A stretch of DNA of 64,000 bases, from positions 1-64,000 of the forward strand of contig NZ_NFIH01000009.1 of assembly GCF_002161675.1 (NCBI RefSeq), read 5' to 3'. Positions 1 to 8,738 of this stretch are shown in pieces (position 1 is the first letter of the stretch; each line of letters starts with the position of its first letter). This stretch comes from Pseudoflavonifractor sp. An44. Its GTDB lineage: Bacteria; Bacillota; Clostridia; Oscillospirales; Oscillospiraceae. The notes below the pieces were generated by a model, which was given only the letters and a program-made list of their open reading frames with translations, was not told the origin of the DNA and searched no databases. The translations under genes were made by a program, and so were the position numbers.

Positions 1-79
1 GTGTGGGCTGGCTTTTGCATGCCCAAAACGCTGCGGAAGTTCCACATACTGGATTCGTTTTTGCTGTTGAGAGTAAAAA

Positions 80-117
80 AGGATGTGCCACAAAACTTAC
101 GTTTTGCGACACATCCT
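80..117. terminator. Strong hairpin at the left edge of the island
   Basis: Arms 80-96 and 101-117 pair around a 4-nt TTAC loop, with 15 of 17 positions complementary. There is no long T-tract on the plus strand; read on the minus strand the stem is followed by TTTTTAC, so it could terminate minus-strand transcription from the right. Its role is inferred only from structure. Confidence 0.5.
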
Positions 118-151
118 TGATTTCGGTAGATATTCTGCGATATCTTCATAA

Positions 152-322
152 GTATCCACTGGCCTGATTATCCTGTATCTCACCTTCCGGGGATTAGAGC
201 CGAAATACTTTGACGATATAATCTATACAGAGAGCTTTGAAAAGTACCATTTCAAGGCCACCATTGCGGCACGAAACCGCTATCTGATGGATCAGTCCCC
301 GCCTATGCTTTGTGCTATGTAA
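152..322 (+). pseudogene. Open fragment, C-terminal piece of an unrecognised protein
   Basis: A frame open from just after a stop at 149-151 to a TAA at 320-322 reads as convincing protein sequence (LEPKYFDDIIYTES, then ATIAARNRYLMDQS). It has no start codon or ribosome-binding site at its left side. I read it as the tail of a gene whose front was lost, perhaps from a mobile element. The family is not recognised. Confidence 0.35.
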
Positions 323-386
323 CGCACAGTTGCGGCGGGGCGGCGCAGACATACAGGAGGGCAGAGAAAAAGAAATTACAAATTAA

Positions 387-557
387 AATCGCTCCGACAT
401 CAGTTTATTAAAACAAAAGGCGGCGATTTATATTTCAGAGCAGTCAAAAAAGTGCCCCTATAGCAACAAGAATGCAAGAGCTATTGCGCAGGAAGATTGC
501 ACAATATTGGATGACATGATAAAATTATACTGTCGAAAATTGCAATATGGCGATTAG
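387..557 (+). pseudogene. Second open fragment, truncated, unrecognised
   Basis: This frame is open from a TAA at 384-386 to the TAG at 555-557. It ends in a protein-like stretch with ARAIAQEDCTILDDMIKLYCRK. The MIxLYCRK string recalls the start of small cysteine-rich proteins annotated as nitrous-oxide-stimulated promoter family, but the rest of such a protein is missing. No start or ribosome-binding site is visible. It overlaps the likely promoter of the next operon, so it is probably residue of an earlier gene. Confidence 0.25.
497..525 (+). promoter_or_regulatory. Predicted sigma-A promoter of the defence-like operon
   Basis: TTGCAC at 497-502 and TAAAAT at 520-525 are separated by exactly 17 nt. 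This lies about 65 nt before the chosen start of the first operon gene. It is the best -35/-10 pair in the upstream region. Confidence 0.5.
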
Positions 558-589
558 CAATCTACGTTTTGCAAAGAAGGGATCGGCCT

Positions 590-3553
590 ATGAAGTTTTC
601 AGGTGTTACGCAGGATGTTCAGCAGCTCTATGATTTAGATAAATCTTTTTGGACATCTTCTTGCGAATATGAGGAATGGGATTCTGCGGAGAAGTTATGC
701 TATTTACTCTTCTCGCTTACTCCCTTGATTGGTGAAGTATGTCTTCCTCAAGAACAATATGAGGAGTTTTCTAAAAAGGGGCGCGAACTTTTCGCAAAGC
801 TGCTGCAAAACACAGAGCAGGCCCTTCCGTTATTGGAAAGACAAATCCTATCCGCAGCTGTGGTTTTTCATGTGCAGCAGGCCGATGATGAAAAATCAGA
901 GGACGATGAAAACAGCGATCACCTTTGGGATTATATTTTAAAAAAGCTGGAGTTTTCGGAAGGGTTTTGCGGTGTCAACAGGTCAAAAGCATATCATATG
1001 CTGCGTGATCTGGTTCAGGGAACTCTCCGGATTTCAACAGACCATGGGAAAAAATACTATAACACCATAAAAATGCAGGCTTTGGCTCCAGCGTCTTCAA
1101 TCTCTGAACTCTTCAATATCATTTACCAGTTTTATAAGAAAAACCTGGAGTGCCAATATGACGAGGCAGAAAATGCCTTTCAGATTTTATCGCAGAATAT
1201 ACAAAAGAAAATCATAAGAGCAGATGGTTCAGATCAGATCAATCTTGGATCAAGCGTCTGGGCGCTAAAATCGAGTCTGAAAGTTCTGTTTCAGTACCAT
1301 CCAGAGTATATGGCCGCAGTTTGCGACGCTATTGCCAAAAAGATTGATCTATATTTGCGGGGAGATGACCCTGGATTTTGTGATTGTAACCGGTGGGATG
1401 TTTTACTACAAAAATGGTTCCAATCGAAGACAAAAGAAGAATGGGATAATATGCAGCGAGTGCGCGCCAGACGTGTTCGCCAGAAAATTATCACAACAAA
1501 AGAAGCTATACGGCCTCAGTATTTAATGCAAGACGAAGAATTGACAATCCGTTTGCCACATATTCGTCTGCCTGAAATTACACATCCACCTGTTGCCCGC
1601 CTATATCAAAATGGCCGTGTTGTTGCACAATTAAGGATGTCTGTTTACGGCGACCCTATGTGTTATACAACGCAAGAATTTACTTTTGAACTTGACCAAC
1701 TCCAAGGAATCAGTTTCAACGACCGCTTTGATTTTCAAGTAGAGATTATTTGCGGCGGTAGTGTGCTCTATGATTCTAAAACGCTGTTATTCAGACAATA
1801 TTTTGTCTTTAATGAAAATGGATATGAGAGCCTCCCATTCAAATGCCAGAATGGAAAGGCACGAATTGTAGCTCCTGCTAATGCGGTAGTAAGGATAATC
1901 GACGCAGATGACAACTACCTTGATGAGTCGGCTGATTTTCAAATATTTCAAGTATCTCTGCTGTCGGCGCAGGAAATCTGGGTAAATGATGTAGATATTC
2001 TTGCACAAGAGGATTCTAAGGAGCTATCAGTACATGGATACTGCATCCCTGAATCGGTAAAAGGAGCGGTAATCATTTCCGGCGAAAAAAGGTATCAAAT
2101 CTACGATAGAGTTCCTACGCTTCACGTGGTGCTTGGGGAAAACACTTCTGCTAAAAACTTTCGTATTTTCATTGACTCAACACCGCATTCCCTCTACGAG
2201 TATATTGGCGAGAAACATACTGGAGAGATCGATTTACCTGCGGCAGCACGCTTTTGCCATCGGATACAAATTGTAGAATTCCATACGGGCGAAGTAATGT
2301 TTGAAACTACCTACATTATTTTGCGTCAGTTTTCTGTCTGTTTTGCTAACCCGTACTACTTTAACCAGGCTTGTACGGGAGATGTCACGGTTAAATACAG
2401 CGGTGGAACATATACATATTCATTTGCGCTATTGGAGGATCAGGATATGGTACAATTCCCTTTGCTTGGAAATGGCCTTGACATATCCGTGGATGTGCCC
2501 AAGATCAATATAACGGCAAATGGAGAAAATGTGCTGTATTGGCCTGAGAAAAAATGGCATGAGGATATCTCGCAGGATACTTTTATCAAAGTGAGCCGGC
2601 CCGCAGATCTGCAAATCGATCTTGTTTTGGGAGACAAATTTATCCCCAAAACCCGCCGGGGCAACGCGTATGAAATTGGAAATTTAATCTGTGCCATTGA
2701 GCGAGAGACCGCTTCCATCCCCTTTGGTGCATTGATCCGACATGAGGGTGTGGTCGATGAATTGAAAATTGCGGAGATCTATTTTCTTCCAACTTTCTTG
2801 TCCTCGCCCTTGGTTCGGGAAGATACGCAGATCATATGGCAGCCGGAAGATCGATTCATCGGACCGGACAGGCCGGTTTTTGCGGTTGAATTGGACAATG
2901 ATTTGACGGATGATCCGTGGACTTACAAACAGCTTTCTGCAGGGAAGGCATTTGAAAGAAACTTTTCATGCAGGCCGGGCCGTTATGAATGCCGAGTGTT
3001 TCTGGAACCGGATGATGACAATCCCTTTGCCATAGGGAATCGCCGTCAGCTGGTATGGGAAGAGAACTTTGAAATTGCAGAAGCACCAGAAAAAAGGTTC
3101 GAAGGGGAATGCGTTCGCCTATTAAAAACATGGTTTTGGTCATATGAAACGCGGAAGGTTGAAGTGGCGAAGATCCACTATAACGATGCGGTCATCTTTG
3201 ATATTGATTACATTGGAACGAGTGACTTTGACGGAGAATTTGATTCTCCTGTTCCTGCATACGAGGGAATACTCTGCTTCCGCAGTCCCGACCAAAAGTG
3301 GAATTATATGAACAATGACCCAGAAAATGAGCAGTATGAAAATGTTAATCCAGTTTCTTTCTGCATCGTACATGGGAACCGCGTGAAAGTATTTAACGCC
3401 GATGGAGATCTATTGCAGCTGGATGCAATGGTATATACGGAAACGGGTTATGTGCGAATCAAAAACAGGAAATGGGACTGCACAGTAGAAGAAGAACGCA
3501 GCCGTTTTCCCATTGCCGATGAGTTTGCATTTAGAGAGGAAGATGATGCATGA
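590..3553 (+). CDS. Large protein of unknown family, first gene of a Druantia-like operon
   Basis: A 987-residue protein that I cannot assign to a family. I chose ATG 590 over the TTG at 569 because AGAAGG at 575-580 sits 9 nt upstream of the ATG. The first ~320 residues look mostly helical and end in a basic helix (QRVRARRVRQKI). The remainder looks like a string of beta-rich, possibly Ig-like segments, ending in an acidic tail. No signal peptide, membrane segment or catalytic motif is visible. Its stop overlaps the ATG of the helicase gene (ATGA), so the two are translationally coupled and the products probably act together. In Druantia type III the helicase DruE is preceded by one large uncharacterised protein, DruH; the position and size are comparable, but I see no sequence proof of homology. 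Confidence 0.75.
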   Translation: MKFSGVTQDVQQLYDLDKSFWTSSCEYEEWDSAEKLCYLLFSLTPLIGEVCLPQEQYEEFSKKGRELFAKLLQNTEQALPLLERQILSAAVVFHVQQADDEKSEDDENSDHLWDYILKKLEFSEGFCGVNRSKAYHMLRDLVQGTLRISTDHGKKYYNTIKMQALAPASSISELFNIIYQFYKKNLECQYDEAENAFQILSQNIQKKIIRADGSDQINLGSSVWALKSSLKVLFQYHPEYMAAVCDAIAKKIDLYLRGDDPGFCDCNRWDVLLQKWFQSKTKEEWDNMQRVRARRVRQKIITTKEAIRPQYLMQDEELTIRLPHIRLPEITHPPVARLYQNGRVVAQLRMSVYGDPMCYTTQEFTFELDQLQGISFNDRFDFQVEIICGGSVLYDSKTLLFRQYFVFNENGYESLPFKCQNGKARIVAPANAVVRIIDADDNYLDESADFQIFQVSLLSAQEIWVNDVDILAQEDSKELSVHGYCIPESVKGAVIISGEKRYQIYDRVPTLHVVLGENTSAKNFRIFIDSTPHSLYEYIGEKHTGEIDLPAAARFCHRIQIVEFHTGEVMFETTYIILRQFSVCFANPYYFNQACTGDVTVKYSGGTYTYSFALLEDQDMVQFPLLGNGLDISVDVPKINITANGENVLYWPEKKWHEDISQDTFIKVSRPADLQIDLVLGDKFIPKTRRGNAYEIGNLICAIERETASIPFGALIRHEGVVDELKIAEIYFLPTFLSSPLVREDTQIIWQPEDRFIGPDRPVFAVELDNDLTDDPWTYKQLSAGKAFERNFSCRPGRYECRVFLEPDDDNPFAIGNRRQLVWEENFEIAEAPEKRFEGECVRLLKTWFWSYETRKVEVAKIHYNDAVIFDIDYIGTSDFDGEFDSPVPAYEGILCFRSPDQKWNYMNNDPENEQYENVNPVSFCIVHGNRVKVFNADGDLLQLDAMVYTETGYVRIKNRKWDCTVEEERSRFPIADEFAFREEDDA

Positions 3554-6500
3554 ATCGATTCGATCCTATTTTGGCGTCTGACAATATTAAGCAGAGCTAT
3601 GTAGACTATATTACCACCAGCTTTGATTTGGCAGATAAAGATTATGCTAAAGAACTGCGGGCGCAATTAGTACAAGAAGGTTTTATCGCCAAAGGGCCGT
3701 ACCTGGATGTGAGTGGTTCTTATAAGACCGGTGAAAGCCTGTCTCAGTTAATGGAAGACGGTGTTGCAAGCAAATTATTTGCAGGACTGGAACCTGTGGA
3801 AGAAAAGAGACGGGAACTGAAGCTGGAGCGTCCTCTATATCTGCACCAGGTGGAGGCGCTGAAAAAAGCCGCAGCAGGAAATAATCTGGTTGTTACTACG
3901 GGAACGGGTTCTGGTAAGACCGAGTGTTTTCTGCTTCCCATTGTTCATTCCCTTCTAAAGGAGAAAGAAGCCGGGACATTGACCGCAAAAGGAGTTCGGG
4001 CGATTATTATTTACCCGATGAATGCGCTGGCAAACGACCAGATTAAGCGAATGCGTAGGCTGTTGCGGAGTTATAAAGATATCACTTTTGGGCTTTATAA
4101 CGGCAACACAGAATATAAGAAAGGCAAAGCTCATGAGCAGTATTGCAAAAATAGTATCAATGCAGAATTTCCAGAACCTCTTGCCAACGAGATCCTTTCC
4201 CGGGAAGAGATGCAGGAAACACCGCCGCACATCCTGATTACAAACTATTCGATGCTGGAATATATGCTCCTTCGCCCTAAAGATGATGCGGTATTTTCCA
4301 GCGCCAAACTTCACTTTGTCGTTTTGGACGAAGCCCATATTTACAAAGGAACAACAGGCATGGAAACATCCATGCTCATGCGTCGTCTGCGGGCCAGGAT
4401 CGGCAGCGGCAGCGTTCAATATATTTTGACAAGCGCCACCCTGGGAGGACAAGATGCCAACGCGGATATCGTCAATTTCGGAAAAAATCTTTGCGGCGTG
4501 GAATTTTCTTCTGGAAACATTATCCGATCTCAAGATGCCAGCCCTGCCATGAAAGAGCGGTTGGAGGTCCCTGTTTCTATTTTTAGAGAAATCGCGGAGA
4601 AGCAGTTGCCGCTGCATGAGATATTTTCAAAATACGGGATAGCAGATTATGTTCCGAATGGAGATGAAGATGAAAAAATCTATGAGTTCTTGCTTCACTG
4701 CGATCTTTTTTATCGTTTTCGTGTGGCAACAGAGGCGCCGAGGACGATTGATGCGATCCGGAAGCTGTTGGGTATATCCAAAGAAGAACTGATTGATTTT
4801 GTGGCAGTCTGTACTGCAGCGGAGAAAAATGGCACCAGTCTCATCAAGGCAAAGTATCATTTCTTTGTCCGGGCATTAGAGGGCGCCTATATCACCTTGG
4901 GAAGCCCTAAAAAACTCTATTTGAAACGCAGAGAGCGCAACGAGCAAGGACAGGGCGTGTTTGAAATCGCAGTTTGCCAGGATTGCGGCCGGATCGCGCT
5001 TGTTGGCAAGATGGAACATGGCCAATATCAGCAAGTATCAAGAAAAACAGAGCAAGATCCCAATGACTGCGACTTCTTTCTCTTGTGGGATGATGCGTCA
5101 TTAAAAGATATGAGTATTGAAGACGCAGAAGGCGATGCATTGGAAGATCAGGGTGAAAATGATTTTGTAATTTGCACGCGTTGTGGTGCCATGGGTACCA
5201 AAGCAGATGCATCTTTGTTTAAGATTTGCGATTGCGAGAATGCAGAGTATATTCCTCTTAAGCGTGTCAATCGGACAAAAGAAAAAAAGATTGCAAAATG
5301 TCCAGCTTGTGGATATGGTAACTTCCGCAGCTTTTATCTTGGCTCGGATGCAGCCACGGCAGTCCTTTGCACAGAGCTGTTTGAGCAGTTGCCGGAGGGA
5401 GAAGTAGTGGCTCCCAAAGAGTACCCATCAGAAGAATCAGCCCAATTGGCGGATGACCCCTTTGCCCAGCTGAGAAAGAAAAAATCTCCAGAAATCAAGC
5501 GGAAGGCCAAGCAATTTCTGTGCTTTTCTGACAGCAGAAGCGAAGCGGCATTCTTTGCAAACTACATGGAAAAGTCCTATCAGGCGTTTCTCCGTCGTCG
5601 CGGGATTTTCCGCGTTGTGAAAGAAATGCGGGAAAACGGCGAATATTGCTTGTCAGTCAGGGCATTTGCTGACCGATTGACCAGAGTGTTTGAGGCAGAG
5701 CATTCCTTTGATTTTTGGGATCCAGATCAAAAACCGGATAAGGATATCTTGCATGCTAACTCCAAGCAGAATGCTTGGATCGCACTGTTTGATGAACTAT
5801 TTAATGGGAGGAGATCCACAAGCCTGAGTTCCATGGGGATTATAAGCTTCGAATATATGCGCAACGATCCCGGATGGAGTGGCGATGAGATCTCAACACC
5901 GGATCTGCCTGCCCATCTGAACCGAAGATATGGCTTGTCCATAGAAGAAGGGCGGCACTTGCTGGAGTTGCTTATTTTGGATGCCTGTTATACGGGTGCC
6001 ATCGATGGGGGAAAATCGGTGACTCTTAATGCCAATGAAAGGGAGTATATTTTCTATACGGAGTATGAGAAAAAACTGGTAAAGTGCAAAACCAATGATA
6101 CTGCAAAAAGCCATTTGGTGGGATGGGCGGCGAGGACGCGGGAAAGCGGGAAAAGCAAGTATTATCCAAACACCCGTCTTTCCAGGCTTTGCCAAGCCAC
6201 AGGGATGTCGGAAGAAGAGGCCAATGAGTTTTTAATGGGATACTGGTTAATTTTGGGAGGTGGAAACAGTTCGGAAATCAGTATCAATATTGAGGATTTC
6301 CGCATCCGTTTAAATTGTGATCCAGAAGTTCATACCTATCGGTGCAAAAAGTGCGGCCGTATTACGGTTCACAATGTTAATGGAAAGTGTTCCATGGTTC
6401 GCTGCGACGGCCAATTAGAAGAGATTGACCCCGAGCAATTTTACGCAGGCAACCATTACATGGCGCTCTATGATAGTGAAAAGATGCTTCCTCTTCAAAT

Positions 6501-8733
6501 GAAAGAACATACGGCGCAGCTCTCACGCAATCGTCAATCGGTATACCAGGATGCCTTTGTAAACGGAAAAATCAATGCGCTCAGCTGCTCCACCACCTTT
6601 GAGATGGGCGTTGATGTGGGTGGACTGGAAACAGTCTGCATGAGAGATATTCCGCCCAGCCCATCCAACTATGTACAGCGGGCAGGTCGGGCAGGCCGAG
6701 CCTCTCACACGGCCGCTTTTGTAATGACTTATGCGAAACTCTCTTCCCATGATTTTACCTATTATGAGAATCCATCAACCATTATTTCGGGAAAGATTAA
6801 AGCACCGCATTTTTCTTTGGAAAATAAGAAGGTCATCTATCGTCATATTTTCGCAATCGCTTTAAGTGAGTTTCTTGCTCAAAACAGCGATGTATACGAC
6901 GGAGATAATGCAAACATATTCTTGAATGAAGACGGTTATGAGAGACTTGTTGCGTTCCTCAGTAAACCGAATGAGAGGTTGAAGGAATTAATAAAAAAGT
7001 CTGTTCCAGCCGCGATGCATGAGACAATGGGCATTAATGACGGCACATGGGTTGAAGAGTTAATCGGTGAAAACAGGGGTATTTTGTCCGAAGCGGTTGA
7101 ATTGCACCGTGAAGAGGTAAAAAAACTTGAAAATGAGTTAAAGAAGATTCAAAGGACAAATCCAACGGAGTATAAGAGCCTCGATTTTGAATTGCGGCGT
7201 ATCCGCTGCGGTCGTGATGATCGATTTAAACGGAGTCTGATCGATTTTTGGACAAGAAATAATGTACTGCCTAAATATGGTTTCCCCGTAGATACGGTCG
7301 AGCTGCAAATTGCCGGTAAAAGAACAGGTACCAGCAACGAAGACCTTACCTTGGCCAGAGACCTTCAGATGGCGATTGCGGAATATGCCCCTGGCTCTGG
7401 TGTGATTGCGGACGGAAAGCTGTATACCAGTCGATATATTCGGATGGAGTCAAAAACCAGAAAAGCGGCTTCGAGAGGATATTTTGCCAAATGTCCCCAT
7501 TGTGATCAAATAAATTATACAGATGATCCATTGGCCCGCCGAAAAGTAAAGGATTGTATTTCATGTGGTGAAAAGATTCCCGTAAAACGCTGGTGGCCTA
7601 CTTTTGAACCTCGTCTCGGATTCATAACTGAAAAGGCGGATGCGCCAGATGCTCCTCTCAAACGTCCTGAAAGAGATTACAGAACGGATGATTACTATGT
7701 TGGAGATCCTCAGCACGATATTATTAAGAGAAGGCGTTTCTCCTTCGATGGTATGGAAGTGGAGCTTCAGTCTACGGCTAACGATTCGCTCGTGGTAATA
7801 GGCTCTGAAGAACACACAGTTTGCCCGCTTTGCGGTTGGACAAGCGATGCAAAAGCTCCGTTGAAACTGAAACATAAGACATCGTGGGGGGCAGAATGCA
7901 GCTATGAAGGGCCTGGGAGCCCGTATCATTTATCCCATGTGTTTAAAACGGATGTTGTCCAAATCACCTTTTTCATATCCGAGGCAGCGGAATATGAAAA
8001 GATCCTCTCTGTAATGTATGCATTGTTGGAGGGCCTTTCCAGAGAACTTGATATTGAAAGAACGGATTTAAAGGGGTGCTTGCATCTAAAAAATTGTAAC
8101 GGTCGACTTCTGTTTTCCATCATTCTTTATGACGCTGTGGCCGGTGGTGCTGGGCATGTTCGCAGATTAGTAACAGATGATGGAAAGGTTTTTTCCCGGG
8201 TGCTTCACTCTGCTTACAAGGTGGTTGCAGACTGTGATTGCGAGCCCTCTTGTTACCGGTGCCTGCGCAATTATTATAATCAGCGCATACATGACCTACT
8301 GAATAGAAACGCCGCAAAAGTGTTTTTAAGCCACTGGTTGGGAGATCCTTCTGTTGTAGAAATTGAAGACGAAGTCACGGATATTGCCGGCTGTACGAAT
8401 AACGAAGATGAGATAATTGAAATCCTGGGTGACAGTTATGTTTGGAATGACTATACCTCTTGGAGTGATGCTTTTACTGTATGCGGATTTGATTTCGCGG
8501 CCCCGTCAAAATGGGACGCAGAGGAGGTTGACAAGGATTGTTTAATTATGCCAACAATGCGTTGTGGCGCAGAGGCATTGGAGCCTTACCTGGTTTGGGA
8601 GCAAGCGAAAGTCGCCATTTTTGACGAACTCCCCAATCAGTACTTAAAGCTGTTGCAAGACCAAGGCTGGCACATAGTGGATACATCAATCTCCGTATAT
8701 GAATTGAAGGAGTTGTTGAGAGAAAGGGACTAA
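3550..8733 (+). CDS. DEAH-box superfamily 2 helicase with C-terminal DUF1998/MZB module (DruE-like)
   Basis: A 1727-residue cytoplasmic helicase. Motifs in order: Walker A GTGSGKT at 118-124, DEAH at 260-263, SAT at 295-297, and motif VI QRAGRAGR at about 1043-1050 just after EMGVDVGG. Several CxxC pairs that look like zinc ribbons lie between and after the helicase lobes (CQDCG, CTRCG, CPACG, CKKCG, CPHC/CISCG, CPLCG). The C-terminus carries the four-cysteine CxCxxxCxxC at 1562-1571 preceded by AGGAGHV, typical of DUF1998/MZB helicases such as MrfA and DruE. Its length matches DruE (commonly about 1,700-2,100 residues) rather than MrfA (about 750). Inferred role: ATP-driven nucleic-acid translocase of an anti-phage system. 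Alternative: a DISARM DrmA/DrmB-like protein, but no methyltransferase is present. Confidence 0.85.
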   Translation: MNRFDPILASDNIKQSYVDYITTSFDLADKDYAKELRAQLVQEGFIAKGPYLDVSGSYKTGESLSQLMEDGVASKLFAGLEPVEEKRRELKLERPLYLHQVEALKKAAAGNNLVVTTGTGSGKTECFLLPIVHSLLKEKEAGTLTAKGVRAIIIYPMNALANDQIKRMRRLLRSYKDITFGLYNGNTEYKKGKAHEQYCKNSINAEFPEPLANEILSREEMQETPPHILITNYSMLEYMLLRPKDDAVFSSAKLHFVVLDEAHIYKGTTGMETSMLMRRLRARIGSGSVQYILTSATLGGQDANADIVNFGKNLCGVEFSSGNIIRSQDASPAMKERLEVPVSIFREIAEKQLPLHEIFSKYGIADYVPNGDEDEKIYEFLLHCDLFYRFRVATEAPRTIDAIRKLLGISKEELIDFVAVCTAAEKNGTSLIKAKYHFFVRALEGAYITLGSPKKLYLKRRERNEQGQGVFEIAVCQDCGRIALVGKMEHGQYQQVSRKTEQDPNDCDFFLLWDDASLKDMSIEDAEGDALEDQGENDFVICTRCGAMGTKADASLFKICDCENAEYIPLKRVNRTKEKKIAKCPACGYGNFRSFYLGSDAATAVLCTELFEQLPEGEVVAPKEYPSEESAQLADDPFAQLRKKKSPEIKRKAKQFLCFSDSRSEAAFFANYMEKSYQAFLRRRGIFRVVKEMRENGEYCLSVRAFADRLTRVFEAEHSFDFWDPDQKPDKDILHANSKQNAWIALFDELFNGRRSTSLSSMGIISFEYMRNDPGWSGDEISTPDLPAHLNRRYGLSIEEGRHLLELLILDACYTGAIDGGKSVTLNANEREYIFYTEYEKKLVKCKTNDTAKSHLVGWAARTRESGKSKYYPNTRLSRLCQATGMSEEEANEFLMGYWLILGGGNSSEISINIEDFRIRLNCDPEVHTYRCKKCGRITVHNVNGKCSMVRCDGQLEEIDPEQFYAGNHYMALYDSEKMLPLQMKEHTAQLSRNRQSVYQDAFVNGKINALSCSTTFEMGVDVGGLETVCMRDIPPSPSNYVQRAGRAGRASHTAAFVMTYAKLSSHDFTYYENPSTIISGKIKAPHFSLENKKVIYRHIFAIALSEFLAQNSDVYDGDNANIFLNEDGYERLVAFLSKPNERLKELIKKSVPAAMHETMGINDGTWVEELIGENRGILSEAVELHREEVKKLENELKKIQRTNPTEYKSLDFELRRIRCGRDDRFKRSLIDFWTRNNVLPKYGFPVDTVELQIAGKRTGTSNEDLTLARDLQMAIAEYAPGSGVIADGKLYTSRYIRMESKTRKAASRGYFAKCPHCDQINYTDDPLARRKVKDCISCGEKIPVKRWWPTFEPRLGFITEKADAPDAPLKRPERDYRTDDYYVGDPQHDIIKRRRFSFDGMEVELQSTANDSLVVIGSEEHTVCPLCGWTSDAKAPLKLKHKTSWGAECSYEGPGSPYHLSHVFKTDVVQITFFISEAAEYEKILSVMYALLEGLSRELDIERTDLKGCLHLKNCNGRLLFSIILYDAVAGGAGHVRRLVTDDGKVFSRVLHSAYKVVADCDCEPSCYRCLRNYYNQRIHDLLNRNAAKVFLSHWLGDPSVVEIEDEVTDIAGCTNNEDEIIEILGDSYVWNDYTSWSDAFTVCGFDFAAPSKWDAEEVDKDCLIMPTMRCGAEALEPYLVWEQAKVAIFDELPNQYLKLLQDQGWHIVDTSISVYELKELLRERD

Positions 8734-8738
8734 CGGCT

